Source: Chitinophagaceae bacterium
GTDB lineage: Bacteria > Bacteroidota > Bacteroidia > Chitinophagales > Chitinophagaceae
Length of the DNA: 64,000 nt
Direction of reading: 5' to 3'
Assembly: GCA_016786845.1 (NCBI GenBank)
Contig: JAEUVB010000003.1
Location: forward strand, 124,001 to 188,000
This document shows positions 1 through 9,470 of this stretch, piece by piece. The notes beneath the pieces were generated by a model that saw only the letters and a list, made by a program, of their open reading frames with translations, did no database searches and was not told the DNA's origin. Made by a program: the position numbers and the translations under genes. Position 1 is the stretch's first letter; each line of letters begins with the position of its first letter.

Positions 1-1
1 G

Positions 2-556
2 TTATTGCCTTCCCTGGTTAAACAGTATGACCCCGGCCGCCCTTATGTAACCACATCACCTCAAATAGGCTGGGGGCGAAAAGAAAGTATGCATTCCGGT
101 GATAGTCATTATTGGGGCATGTGGTGGGGAATGCAGCCCTTAGGTATCATGAAAGAAAAAGTACCTCGCTTTATGTCTGAGTACGGTATGCAGGCATTAC
201 CCGATATGAAAACGATGCAAGAGTTTGCACTACCTGAAGATATGGATACTTCTTCCGTCGTGATGAAAGCACATCAAAAGCATCCAACCGGTTATAAGAC
301 TTTAAGTGCTTATTTAGAAATGGAACAGATACCTGCAAATTCATTTGAATCTTACATCCGGGCAACACAAATATTGCAGGCCAGAGCCATGGAAACAGCT
401 ATTAATGCTCAGTTACATTCAAACGGTCGCTGTATGGGTTCTCTTTTGTGGCAATTCAATGATTGCTGGCCGGTATCGAGTTGGAGTATTATCGATTACT
501 ATGGCCGTAAGAAATTAGGATATGAAAAGGTTAAATCGCTGTATTTAAAGCGATAA
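2..556 (+). CDS. Glycoside hydrolase family 2, beta-mannosidase-like (C-terminal part)
   Basis: The reading frame is open at the left edge, so the start lies outside the window; about 184 C-terminal residues are visible. The motif SEYG near visible residue 59 (codon at 179-181) matches the region of the catalytic nucleophile glutamate in GH2 beta-mannosidases, and the aromatic stretch HYWGMWWG just before it and the later LLWQFNDCWP are also typical of that family. GH2 beta-mannosidases release terminal mannose from the non-reducing ends of oligosaccharides. The usual acid/base Asn-Glu pair would lie upstream and cannot be checked. It converges with the next gene with only 28 bp between stops. 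Confidence 0.82.
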   Translation, partial: LLPSLVKQYDPGRPYVTTSPQIGWGRKESMHSGDSHYWGMWWGMQPLGIMKEKVPRFMSEYGMQALPDMKTMQEFALPEDMDTSSVVMKAHQKHPTGYKTLSAYLEMEQIPANSFESYIRATQILQARAMETAINAQLHSNGRCMGSLLWQFNDCWPVSSWSIIDYYGRKKLGYEKVKSLYLKR

Positions 557-584
557 GTTGCAATGTTTTGTCGGACTTTTGGAT

Positions 585-1049
585 TTATGCGTGCTCTTTA
601 ATCCACCTGTTGATCTTACGGATATAATCAAAATACCCTTGTTCCATGCGCATCCACAAAATAATAAATGCCACTGCTGAAATGCCAACCAAAATATAGG
701 AAGTGATATTATATTCTCCTTGTCCGTAAATGCGTAATAAAACACCGGCCAATACCGCAAAAAATATAAAAATTATCAGGAGGTAAGGTCCGCCAATATC
801 AATTCGTCTTGGTTTGCTCATCATTTTGATGATGCTTCCATTTGCAGATTTATTAATCTTCAACTTTGTAATAGGAAGAGTATATACATGGTCATCATTT
901 TCAGCATGCGGGATGACTTTAATGGAGTCCCCTTTATCATAAATTTCAAAGTCAAGACTATGTACTTTGAGATGCTGCCCGAGCAAATACTTTTTTAATT
1001 CCTCAGGATTTTTTTTACTTTGAATGGTATAATACTTTCTGAAGATCAT
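585..1049 (-). CDS. Hypothetical membrane protein, two transmembrane segments
   Basis: A 154-residue protein that I do not recognise. Residues 1-80 are soluble and charged, followed by two hydrophobic segments at about 88-107 and 116-134, and a short basic/aromatic tail (RKINRWIKEHA). This layout, a cytoplasmic N-terminal domain followed by a two-helix hairpin, gives no specific function. The start is an ATG at 1049, which is preceded by an AT-rich region of about 170 bp. It stands alone: the glycosidase converges from the left and the BtrH-like operon ends to its right on the same strand. Confidence 0.6.
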   Translation of the reverse strand: MIFRKYYTIQSKKNPEELKKYLLGQHLKVHSLDFEIYDKGDSIKVIPHAENDDHVYTLPITKLKINKSANGSIIKMMSKPRRIDIGGPYLLIIFIFFAVLAGVLLRIYGQGEYNITSYILVGISAVAFIILWMRMEQGYFDYIRKINRWIKEHA

Positions 1050-1223
1050 AGTATTGGTTTTTTGTTAACTAAATTTAAGAATAATTATTTGGCATTCCAA
1101 TAATTTATTCATATAATTTCACACATATATATATAATACATATATAAATAATTGAATTACATTAAAAATGTGTATATACTATTTTGCAAATACTATGTAA
1201 AAACTTCGAAAAAGCAAAAAATG

Positions 1224-2225
1224 CTAGGGGTAAATCTTCTCTAATTTCGTATAAAATTTCAGTTCTGCCTGATAAATTTCCTGCAGTTGTTCTGAAATAC
1301 CTTGATAGCCGATCAGGTCTGTGGTTCTTGCCTTACAAATGCGGGCCGTACTGTAAGCAAAGTTTCGCCAAAGGTCACCAATCATGGTCATTTCTTCAGA
1401 GAGCTCCTTCATGGCAGAAATGTTAGTAATCTTATAGGCCTCTTGTAAAAATGCAGCATATAAGAAACGAAATCCGGCACCACCGGTACCTATTTCTTCC
1501 TGCATACGGATGATATTGCCTAAATACAGGGTTGCCTTACGGGCATCTAATTTAGTTGGATAGGTCAGAATTTTTTTACTCAGAAATTGAATGGCATTAA
1601 CTCCAAACCATGGAAGGGGAGGAGACTTCATAAAAAAAACCGTTTGTTTAATTCCTTTTTGAATTGCTTTGGTTAAATCAACCTGAGGAGGCGTTTTTAA
1701 AATGTAATACATTCGACCCTTAGGCTCCGGATATCCTTTTGCAAAACGAGCTTTCGCCAAATCTTCATAAGCAATGGTGTTTACCGTCTCCATCACGGGA
1801 TCACTCACATGGTAGGTATTGTTTTCATGACCATAAATGATCAGGTTATGGGCATTAAAATGAAAACGAAATACTTCCGGAAGAAAGGGCAAATAAAACA
1901 CACTGACTTGACAGCCGGTTGGTATACCGGAACCAATATTGTCATTCAATTTATTCATAGCCTGCGCTACTGTAGAAAATTTCTCGGAAGTATAGGTAAC
2001 ACCTAATCGTTTACAGACATTACTGAATATTTGACCGGGATAAATCCTGTAGGTTGTTCCGGGCACACCATTCACTTTTACAAAAGGCAGATGGGCAAAA
2101 AATAAGCCGCTGCCTATACCAAAGGCAAGAGGTTCATTGATAGGAAGGCCATAATGACGAAGAAGATTTGTAGTTACACCACTTTCGCAATGTGCTTGCG
2201 ACTGATGCTCAAAGGGAATGATCAT
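1224..2225 (-). CDS. BtrH N-terminal domain protein (DUF4872-type)
   Basis: 333 residues. The N-terminus (EHQSQAHCESGVTTNLLRHYG, His12-Cys13) and the following glycine-rich segment match the BtrH_N family, with a DUF4872-like C-terminal half from about residue 155. The named member, BtrH of butirosin biosynthesis, transfers an acyl group from an acyl carrier protein to an aminoglycoside; the fold resembles cysteine peptidases and the conserved His-Cys pair is present here. Family members occur in Bacteroidota lipid and pigment gene clusters, so an acyl-ACP-handling role is an inference. It is the last gene of an apparent operon with the 134-aa gene (18 bp upstream) and prc. Confidence 0.75.
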   Translation of the reverse strand: MIIPFEHQSQAHCESGVTTNLLRHYGLPINEPLAFGIGSGLFFAHLPFVKVNGVPGTTYRIYPGQIFSNVCKRLGVTYTSEKFSTVAQAMNKLNDNIGSGIPTGCQVSVFYLPFLPEVFRFHFNAHNLIIYGHENNTYHVSDPVMETVNTIAYEDLAKARFAKGYPEPKGRMYYILKTPPQVDLTKAIQKGIKQTVFFMKSPPLPWFGVNAIQFLSKKILTYPTKLDARKATLYLGNIIRMQEEIGTGGAGFRFLYAAFLQEAYKITNISAMKELSEEMTMIGDLWRNFAYSTARICKARTTDLIGYQGISEQLQEIYQAELKFYTKLEKIYP

Positions 2226-2243
2226 GCTGTAAAGATGAAAAAA

Positions 2244-2648
2244 TTAATCTGCATTTTTCAATTGCTCTACAGGAATATTGAAAATATCCGCATACTTTTC
2301 AAGCATTTTTTGAGGCAGTTTATTAAACACGGCAGGCTTCATATGTCTTTTAACTTGCCATTGCCATTTGCCGGCATAGGAAGCCAATATCGGAAGATCC
2401 ATTCTGTTTTTTATCATATAATACGAAATAGGACTCACGATGCCGGATTTCACTTTTTCCCTTTCCTCCTTCAACTGCAATTCGATATCTTCCCAAGCTT
2501 GCTCAAGAACAATATTTTCCGGTTCCCATCCTACGCTATTGGTTTGGGTATATTGCCCTTCATCGGTGGTTACATACATGACTTTTTTAGGAGCCTTTTC
2601 TCCGTCCCTAAAATTTTTCTTATCCTGTGGAACCTGATCTATCTTCAT
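2244..2648 (-). CDS. Conserved hypothetical protein next to BtrH-like gene
   Basis: 134 residues with no signal peptide or transmembrane segment. The sequence is well ordered and charged, with a repeated tryptophan theme (VGWEPENIVLEQAWEDIE, then AGKWQWQVKRHMKP). I do not know its function. It sits 5 bp downstream of the prc stop and 18 bp upstream of the BtrH-like start, so all three are probably co-transcribed. I recall similar small proteins beside BtrH-type genes in other Bacteroidota, which would suggest a partner or substrate-binding role, but this is from memory and was not checked. The start is an ATG at 2648. Confidence 0.65.
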   Translation of the reverse strand: MKIDQVPQDKKNFRDGEKAPKKVMYVTTDEGQYTQTNSVGWEPENIVLEQAWEDIELQLKEEREKVKSGIVSPISYYMIKNRMDLPILASYAGKWQWQVKRHMKPAVFNKLPQKMLEKYADIFNIPVEQLKNAD

Positions 2649-2653
2649 CTCAG

Positions 2654-4846
2654 TTAATTCATGGAATTTGACACTTTGCTTACCCCTTTAGATAGTTTGA
2701 TCCAATCCTGTAACACATTGCTTGCTTCTATGATATAGGGGTCTTTTTTCAGGTTTTTGATCCAGTCTTCATTCTTACGAATCGCCACGGTGTCTCTTTG
2801 AATAGTAGCTTTATCCGCAGCAAGATTGGTAAAGGTCAGTGGTTTGATTGATTTTTCTATATTCTCCATTTTCTTAGACAGATCTTTGGCTTCAGCAATT
2901 TGTTCCAAATATTGATTCTCCTTTAAATAATATCGATTGTCATCCGATTGTTTTTTCAAACGGGTAGCATTCTGATTAATGATTTTGAAAGCTTCTGTAT
3001 TGGCTGCGCGTTTACGTGAAGCTTCGATCAACATATTAAAATCAACAGACGGTTTAATGGGTTTGAAATCAGCTTTGGCTACCTGATCCCATGCCAGTGA
3101 ATTACTGTCTTTTCTTTCGCCAATATCCATGTAATCATAAATATCCGGCAATTGAATATCAGGTGTTACTCCTTTTAATTGAGTTGATCCACCATTGACA
3201 CGATAGAATTTTTGCAAAGTTAATTTGATGGATCCGGCCGGCTTCACAGACGGGTCGCCTTGATAAAATTCCTCTAAAGGAAAAACACGTTGAACGGTTC
3301 CTTTCCCAAAAGAAGTACTACCAATGATAATGGCCCGTTTGTAATCCTGCATGGCGGCTGCAAGAATTTCAGATGCGGAGGCGCTGCCCTGATTAATTAG
3401 AATAGCCAGAGGACCGTCATACAAAGTGCCACTCATCCGATCATTCATAGGTTGAGCCGGAGCATCCTTCGACTTGACCTGGACTATAGGGCCTTTATCA
3501 ATAAACATTCCACCGATATCCACAACATCTGTGAGTGAACCTCCTCCGTTATATCTTAAATCGACAATAATAGCATTCACACCTTCTGCCTTTAATTTGT
3601 TGATCTCCTTTTCCATATCCGTCGCACAACGGCGACCATTACGGTCATTAAAATCTGCATAGAATTCAGGCAAATGAATGTATCCGATATTCAATCCGTT
3701 ATTTTTCAATATGATGGACTTTGCAAAAGTATCTTCCATTTGAACCTCACCACGAATAATGGTGATGATTTCAATATTACCATCCATATGTTTAACCGTC
3801 AATCGGACTTCAGAACCTTGTTTGCCACGAATAATGGAAACAATATCCTCAATGTCCCATCCTGCAATTTCAACCGGATCTTCAGCACCTTGAGCCACTT
3901 TCATGATCACATCATTGACTTTCAACCTGCCTTCTTTCCAACATGGACTTCCTGTGACGATTTGCTTAATTTTACAAACACCTTCTTCATTTTGAAGTAC
4001 CGCGCCAATACCATAAAATTTACCACTCATTTCCTCATCAAAACGCTGCTTATCTTTAGGCGGGAAAAAATCTGTATGTGGATCAATAACATGACAAAGG
4101 CTATTGATATATGTTGCGAAACGATCGGAATCATTGATTTTCTTCAAACGTTTAAAGTAACTATCCATATTCTTGCGCACACTTTCTCTTGCTTCTTGCT
4201 CCAGTTCCTTTTCGGTTTTAGCTTTCTCCTTTTTATCTGTGGATGTTTTTTGTTGCTCCTTTAATTCCGTGAATCGTACCAATGATCTGTACTTCATACT
4301 TTTCTTCCAACGTGCTTTTAAATCAGCTTCACTATCGCACCAATTCAGTTTTTTACCATCCAATTCAATTTCATCCGGTTCGGTATAAGTAAACGGATCT
4401 TTCAATACTTCTTGATAATAAGCTTCCGCCTGACTCATTCGAGTCTTCATTCTGCCATTCACTAAATCATATAATTTAGTAGTCCCATTTTGAATTTCAT
4501 CATCTATACTTTTCTCAAATGCTTTGAATTCAGAAATATCAGAAGATAACAGAAAGAGTTTTCCAAAATCCGTCATCTCAAGATATTTTTCGAATACTTT
4601 GACTGAGAATTCGTCATTAATCATTTTAGGAGAATAATGTCCTTCCTTAATCACCCTCATAATCGTTTCCTGTATCACTTGATTTTTAGTCAGTGTGGAA
4701 TTGTCATCGGTCACATAGGGATCGATTTGAAGATTGCTATTTTCAGAAAACAGCGCAGAATCTGGTTTGTCTGCAATCAATCGGAATGAGAAAAACACAC
4801 CGACGGCCAACAATAAAATCAGGGGTATTAATGCTTTTTTATTCAT
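2654..4846 (-). CDS. prc: Carboxy-terminal processing (tail-specific) protease, S41 family
   Basis: 730 residues. A hydrophobic N-terminal segment (about 5-25) is a signal or anchor that places the enzyme in the periplasm. A long helical region follows, then a PDZ domain at about 275-365 and the S41 serine protease core. The Ser/Lys dyad is visible: SASASE at 488-493, with Ser490 aligned to E. coli Prc Ser430, and SFGKGT with Lys515, plus Asp501 at the expected spacing. The C-terminal 150 residues match the DUF3340 region of Prc/Tsp. Such proteases degrade or trim periplasmic proteins from the C-terminus. It appears to be the first gene of an operon with the 134-aa gene and the BtrH-like gene. 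Confidence 0.93.
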   Translation of the reverse strand: MNKKALIPLILLLAVGVFFSFRLIADKPDSALFSENSNLQIDPYVTDDNSTLTKNQVIQETIMRVIKEGHYSPKMINDEFSVKVFEKYLEMTDFGKLFLLSSDISEFKAFEKSIDDEIQNGTTKLYDLVNGRMKTRMSQAEAYYQEVLKDPFTYTEPDEIELDGKKLNWCDSEADLKARWKKSMKYRSLVRFTELKEQQKTSTDKKEKAKTEKELEQEARESVRKNMDSYFKRLKKINDSDRFATYINSLCHVIDPHTDFFPPKDKQRFDEEMSGKFYGIGAVLQNEEGVCKIKQIVTGSPCWKEGRLKVNDVIMKVAQGAEDPVEIAGWDIEDIVSIIRGKQGSEVRLTVKHMDGNIEIITIIRGEVQMEDTFAKSIILKNNGLNIGYIHLPEFYADFNDRNGRRCATDMEKEINKLKAEGVNAIIVDLRYNGGGSLTDVVDIGGMFIDKGPIVQVKSKDAPAQPMNDRMSGTLYDGPLAILINQGSASASEILAAAMQDYKRAIIIGSTSFGKGTVQRVFPLEEFYQGDPSVKPAGSIKLTLQKFYRVNGGSTQLKGVTPDIQLPDIYDYMDIGERKDSNSLAWDQVAKADFKPIKPSVDFNMLIEASRKRAANTEAFKIINQNATRLKKQSDDNRYYLKENQYLEQIAEAKDLSKKMENIEKSIKPLTFTNLAADKATIQRDTVAIRKNEDWIKNLKKDPYIIEASNVLQDWIKLSKGVSKVSNSMN

Positions 4847-4933
4847 TGAATCTGTTTTTTAAAAATCAGTTTGGTAAAGTTAAGATACCCCATTCGAATA
4901 AATCCATAAATATTTCTTAATTTGTCTAGCTAA

Positions 4934-5860
4934 ATGATGATTGGTAAAAATACCCATATGATACGGCAAGAAGCACTGCGATTAGGTTTCGAAAGTATTG
5001 GTTTTGCCAAGGCAATGAAATTAGATGAAGATGCCTTCCGTTTAGAAAATTGGCTCAACAAAGGATTGCACGGTCAAATGGGTTATATGGAGAATCATTT
5101 TGACAAGCGTATAGATCCAACCAAGCTCGTAGATGGAGCTAAAAGTGTCATTACTTTATTGTTGAATTATTATCCACTCGAATCAATGACCGAATCAAAC
5201 TATAAAGTATCCAAATATGCATGGGGAAAGGATTATCATGATGTCATTCGTATAAAGTTAAATGAGCTGCTCATATTTATTCGCGATGAAATAGGGGAGG
5301 TCAGCGGGAGAGGTTTTGTGGACAGTGCTCCGGTATTGGAACGAAGTTGGGCACAACGAAGTGGTTTGGGATGGATTGGTAAAAATGCAAATCTGATTAC
5401 ACGACATCAGGGATCATTCTTTTTTATTGCGACCTTAATCACCGATTTAGAATTGCAGGAAGATTTACCCACATTAAAAGACTATTGCGGTACATGTACC
5501 CGGTGTATTGATGCTTGCCCGACAGGTGCTATTTTACCGGAAAAGGAAATTGACGGCAGTCGTTGTATTTCTTATTATACGATTGAATTAAAAGATGCCT
5601 TGATCCAAACCGATCGCAGATGGGATGAATGGATATTTGGTTGTGACATTTGCCAGGATGTTTGTCCTTGGAATCGATTTTCAAAACCCACCACTGAATC
5701 TCAATTCAAACCTATTCCGGAGATCTTGAATTTTAGTAACAAAGATTGGGAAGAGATTACTGAGGAGACTTTTAAAGTCGTATTCAAAGAAAGTCCATTG
5801 AAAAGGAGCAAATGGAAGGGTATCAGGAGAAATATTCAATTTGTGCAAAGCAAGGAATAA
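4934..5860 (+). CDS. queG: Epoxyqueuosine reductase
   Basis: 308 residues. QueG is a cobalamin and Fe-S dependent enzyme that reduces epoxyqueuosine to queuosine in the anticodon of tRNAs with a GUN anticodon. The motif [10 protein letters not shown] (Asp130, the proposed general acid) and two 4Fe-4S sets are present: [12 protein letters not shown] (Cys185, 188, 191, 195) and [12 protein letters not shown] (Cys237, 240, 244) with Cys211 between. Length is slightly short of some homologs because there is no C-terminal HEAT extension. There are two adjacent ATG codons at the start (4934 and 4937). It is divergent from prc and converges with rpsT across a hairpin. Confidence 0.93.
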   Translation: MMIGKNTHMIRQEALRLGFESIGFAKAMKLDEDAFRLENWLNKGLHGQMGYMENHFDKRIDPTKLVDGAKSVITLLLNYYPLESMTESNYKVSKYAWGKDYHDVIRIKLNELLIFIRDEIGEVSGRGFVDSAPVLERSWAQRSGLGWIGKNANLITRHQGSFFFIATLITDLELQEDLPTLKDYCGTCTRCIDACPTGAILPEKEIDGSRCISYYTIELKDALIQTDRRWDEWIFGCDICQDVCPWNRFSKPTTESQFKPIPEILNFSNKDWEEITEETFKVVFKESPLKRSKWKGIRRNIQFVQSKE

Positions 5861-5883
5861 AAAAATCCTCCCCAAAGGGAGGA
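5857..5883 (-). terminator. Intrinsic terminator of rpsT
   Basis: A 7-bp perfect stem TCCTCCC/GGGAGGA (5866-5872 with 5877-5883) has a 4-nt loop. Read on the minus strand it is followed by seven T residues, so it ends rpsT transcription; the overlap with the queG stop suggests it may also act on that side. Confidence 0.8.
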
Positions 5884-5909
5884 CTTAACAAAAAAATATA
5901 GGACAATGA

Positions 5910-6230
5910 TTAAGATTTTTTAGTTGTTTTTTTAGCAGCTGATTTTTTTGCCTTAACCGGAGCTTCTGCTAGCACTTTATTGATATCGTTTACTTTTTTA
6001 GCCAAAGCAGACTTTAAATTGGAAGCTTTGTTTTTGTGAATAACATTTCTTTTAGCCAATTTATCCAGCATAGCCACGACCTTAGGCAGTTTCTCCTTAG
6101 CATCTGCTTCGGTAGTGATAGCCATCAGATCACGCATTGCATTACGGGTAGTTTTACCTTGGTAACGGTTTCTTTCTCTGCGTTTGTTTGCTTGTCTGGT
6201 GTCTTTTTTGGTCGCTTTGTGATTAGCCAT
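5910..6230 (-). CDS. rpsT: 30S ribosomal protein S20
   Basis: 106 residues from the ATG at 6230, which gives the canonical MANHKATKKDTRQANKRRERN beginning; the longer open frame up to 6260 adds ten residues without homology and covers the likely promoter. S20 binds 16S rRNA in the body of the small subunit. The lysine- and alanine-rich tail (KKSAAKKTTKKS) is a common extension in Bacteroidota. The gene is monocistronic, ending at the hairpin shared with queG. Confidence 0.95.
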   Translation of the reverse strand: MANHKATKKDTRQANKRRERNRYQGKTTRNAMRDLMAITTEADAKEKLPKVVAMLDKLAKRNVIHKNKASNLKSALAKKVNDINKVLAEAPVKAKKSAAKKTTKKS

Positions 6231-6248
6231 GTACTGTTTTTTAGGGCG

Positions 6249-6256
6249 CAAATATA
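6249..6256 (-). promoter_or_regulatory. Bacteroidota -7 box (TATATTTG) of rpsT
   Basis: TATATTTG on the minus strand fits the Bacteroidota -7 consensus TAnnTTTG. It lies 18 bp upstream of the rpsT ATG. No convincing -33 TTTG is seen at 19-21 bp, so the call rests on the -7 box only. Confidence 0.5.
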
Positions 6257-6494
6257 ACACATAAAATCAAATATGTATAATTTTTCTGAAATAAAATCAA
6301 TTACGGTCTGAATTCCGAATTTGGCCGGAATGTGTAATATCATAGAAGACATCGATAACAGATTAGCAAATTAATAATATTTTTTTTGAGGAATAAAGGG
6401 ATTGACATCGCTTTAAGATTTAATTTAGCCCGATTTCGAAAAAAAACACGCCATTTTCGGCTAAAAACGCACAAACAAAGATATTTAGAACCCA

Positions 6495-9263
6495 ATGAAA
6501 GATTTTTCCTTCCTGACGAATGCTCATCCCGGATACATAGAAAAGGTTTATGCTGATTTTCTTCTTGACCCGCTATCGGTAGACCCGGAGTTTAAGAAAT
6601 TCTTTGAAGGTTTTGACTATGCCTACAGTTATGCCAAAAAAGAGCCTGTTGTATCTCAGAATCAAAATATTGAGCCGGTCGTTCAGGATAAATCTCAAAT
6701 GGCAAATTTGCAAAAGGAATTTGGTGTTTATCAATTGATCAAAGCTTACCGAAAGCGCGGACATTTACTTAGCCATACCAATCCGATTCGTCCCAGAAAA
6801 GACAGGAACGCTAAATTGAATCTAAGTGACTTTGGACTGTCTGAATCCGATTTAAGTACATCTTTTCAGGCCGGTCAATTGATTGGCATGGAGAATAGAT
6901 CCTTGCAAGAGATTTTAGACCATGTTCAAAAAATCTATACAGGGAATGTAGGTGTTGAATTTACCTATATTAATAATGAAGAAATTTGTGTTTGGGTAGA
7001 AAAGGAATTTGAAAAGGTGATGTCCGCCACATTGCCCCTCGAGAAGAAAAAGCGAATTCTGGAAAAACTCAACCAGGGAGTCATCTTTGAAAAATTTCTG
7101 CATACAAAATTCATCGGTCAAAAACGCTTTTCCCTCGAAGGAGGTGAAAGTACCATAGCAGCCCTGGATGCTATTATCACTGCTGCAGCTGAAGCAGATG
7201 TCAAAGAGGTTGTGATGGGCATGGCACATCGTGGCCGTTTGAATGTATTGGCTAATATTCTTCAAAAAACCTATGAACAAATATTTACAGAATTTGAAGG
7301 GAATGCTCCAATGGATTCAACTATGGGTAGTGGAGATGTTAAATATCACCTTGGTTTTAAAAGTGATGTAAACACACTTTACAATAAAACGATTAATCTT
7401 CAGCTAACGCCTAATCCCTCGCATCTCGAAGCCGTTAATCCGGTAGTTGAAGGATTTGCCCGTGCCAAGGCGGATACCCTTTATCAAAGTGATTTTGATC
7501 GTATTTTACCCATCTTAATTCATGGTGATGCCTCTGTAGCCGGACAAGGAATAGTATATGAAGTATTGCAGATGAGTGACCTAAGAGGTTATTATACCGG
7601 AGGTACGATTCATTTTGTAATCAATAATCAGATAGGCTTCACCACCAACTTCGATGATGCCCGCAGTGCAGATTATTGTACGAGTGTGGCCGCTATGGTA
7701 CAAGCCCCTGTTTTTCATGTCAATGGAGATGATCCGGAAAGTGTGGTCAAGGTGGCGGAGCTCGCCCTTCGCTTTCGTCAGGAATTTAACCGGGATGTAT
7801 TTATTGATATGGTGTGTTACAGAAAGCATGGTCACAATGAAGGGGATGATCCGAAATTTACCCAACCCGATTTATATGCTTTAATAGACAAACATTTGAA
7901 TCCGCGTGAAGTCTATTCTAAACAATTGGCAGAACATGGCGACGTCGATCAAATGTTAGCACTTGAAATGGAAAAAATATTTTGGAAGGATCTTCAGGAT
8001 CGTTTGGATGAAGTAAAACAAAAGCCACTTCCTTATACTCGTCAGGAGCCTGAATTGGCCTGGGCTGCATTGAGAAGATCGACGGAAGAGGATTTTCGAA
8101 AATCTCCAATCACGGCCATATCAGAGGCTACCTTACAAACTGTTTTTGATGCACTAATGAAAATACCTGAGGGTTTTAGACCATTAAAAAAAGTTCAAAA
8201 ATTATTACAGGATAAAATTAAATTATTACAAGATCAGCAATTAATTGATTGGGCTACAGGGGAACTCTTAGCCTACGGCACTTTATTGTTGGAAGGCCAT
8301 GATGTGCGTATGAGCGGGCAGGATGTGGAACGTGGTACTTTCTCTCATCGCCATGCTGTTATTAACGATGAAGTAAGCGGAGTTCGGCATAATCGTTTGA
8401 GTTCCATCCATGAACAGCAAGGTGAGTTCAGGATATATAATTCATTGTTGAGTGAGTACGCCGTATTGGGTTTTGAATACGGATATGCAATGGCTAATCC
8501 AAATTCACTGGTTATTTGGGAAGCTCAATTTGGCGATTTTTGTAATGGTGCCCAAACGATTATCGATCAGTTTATCAGTAGTGCGGAAACCAAATGGGGG
8601 AAAATGAATGGAATGGTAATGTTATTGCCGCATGGCTATGAAGGTCAGGGGCCGGAACATTCCAGTGCACGTATGGAGCGATTTTTACAACTCTGCGCGG
8701 AGAATAATATGTTTATTACCAATTGTACAACTGCTGCAAATTTGTTTCATGCCCTGCGTCGCCAATGCAAATTGCCATTTAGAAAACCAATGATCAATTT
8801 TTCTCCGAAAGCCAACCTTCGCTTGCCGAAAGCGTATAGCCCGATTCAAGATTTTATACAAGGCGGGTTTAAGGAAATCATTGACGATGTCAATATGATT
8901 GATTCCAAAGGTGTCAAGCGAGTTTTATTGTGCACAGGTAAAATATATTATGATTTACTTGAGTATCAGGAACAAAACCAACGTTTGGACATTGCCATCA
9001 TTCGATTGGAGCAAATTTATCCACTTCCGATGCATCAACTGATGGAATTGTATCAAAACAAATACCGTGGTGCACAATGGGTGTGGGTACAAGAAGAACC
9101 CCGGAATATGGGAGCAGCTTCCTTCCTAAAAATGAATATTGATGACTCTCAAATGAAACTGGGATATCTGACTCGAATGCCGAGTGCTTCAACGGCAACA
9201 GGCTATGCTAAAAAACATGCCGAGGAACAAAAGGCCTTAGTAGAAGGGGCTTTCAAGCTCTAA
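6495..9263 (+). CDS. sucA: 2-oxoglutarate dehydrogenase E1 component
   Basis: 922 residues, the usual size for OdhA/SucA. It decarboxylates 2-oxoglutarate with thiamine diphosphate and passes the succinyl group to the E2 lipoyl domain in the TCA cycle. Visible signs are the N-terminal E2-binding helix (about 5-40), the TPP-binding region with GMAHRGRLN (242-250), NPSHLE (307-312), GDASVAGQG (344-352) and INNQIGFTT (376-384), then the transketolase-like pyrimidine domain and the C-terminal domain. The E2 gene (sucB/odhB), often adjacent, is not next to it. It is preceded by a 260-bp intergenic region shared with rpsT and appears monocistronic. Confidence 0.96.
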   Translation: MKDFSFLTNAHPGYIEKVYADFLLDPLSVDPEFKKFFEGFDYAYSYAKKEPVVSQNQNIEPVVQDKSQMANLQKEFGVYQLIKAYRKRGHLLSHTNPIRPRKDRNAKLNLSDFGLSESDLSTSFQAGQLIGMENRSLQEILDHVQKIYTGNVGVEFTYINNEEICVWVEKEFEKVMSATLPLEKKKRILEKLNQGVIFEKFLHTKFIGQKRFSLEGGESTIAALDAIITAAAEADVKEVVMGMAHRGRLNVLANILQKTYEQIFTEFEGNAPMDSTMGSGDVKYHLGFKSDVNTLYNKTINLQLTPNPSHLEAVNPVVEGFARAKADTLYQSDFDRILPILIHGDASVAGQGIVYEVLQMSDLRGYYTGGTIHFVINNQIGFTTNFDDARSADYCTSVAAMVQAPVFHVNGDDPESVVKVAELALRFRQEFNRDVFIDMVCYRKHGHNEGDDPKFTQPDLYALIDKHLNPREVYSKQLAEHGDVDQMLALEMEKIFWKDLQDRLDEVKQKPLPYTRQEPELAWAALRRSTEEDFRKSPITAISEATLQTVFDALMKIPEGFRPLKKVQKLLQDKIKLLQDQQLIDWATGELLAYGTLLLEGHDVRMSGQDVERGTFSHRHAVINDEVSGVRHNRLSSIHEQQGEFRIYNSLLSEYAVLGFEYGYAMANPNSLVIWEAQFGDFCNGAQTIIDQFISSAETKWGKMNGMVMLLPHGYEGQGPEHSSARMERFLQLCAENNMFITNCTTAANLFHALRRQCKLPFRKPMINFSPKANLRLPKAYSPIQDFIQGGFKEIIDDVNMIDSKGVKRVLLCTGKIYYDLLEYQEQNQRLDIAIIRLEQIYPLPMHQLMELYQNKYRGAQWVWVQEEPRNMGAASFLKMNIDDSQMKLGYLTRMPSASTATGYAKKHAEEQKALVEGAFKL

Positions 9264-9470
9264 TCAATGAGATGGATGAGACATTTTGATCGTTAAATTG
9301 AGTAGGGGATACATCACTTTTAAGCTTTGCTTATCCAAGTTTGTAAGTGTACTTTGTTTGATTGTTGAATTAGAATTATAGCCAATTTTCCCGAGTTATA
9401 AATTCAGAAGTTAGGTTTATCAAATTCCGCTTTTTTGAAATTACATGATGTCCTAATCTTGTATTCAGAA

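Noticed and set aside
2154..2657. 167-codon plus-strand frame over the BtrH and small gene junction
   Set aside because: It is antisense to two genes with clear start, spacing and family patterns.
3674..4264. 196-codon plus-strand frame within prc
   Set aside because: It is antisense to the well-supported PDZ and coiled region of Prc and has no coding signals of its own.
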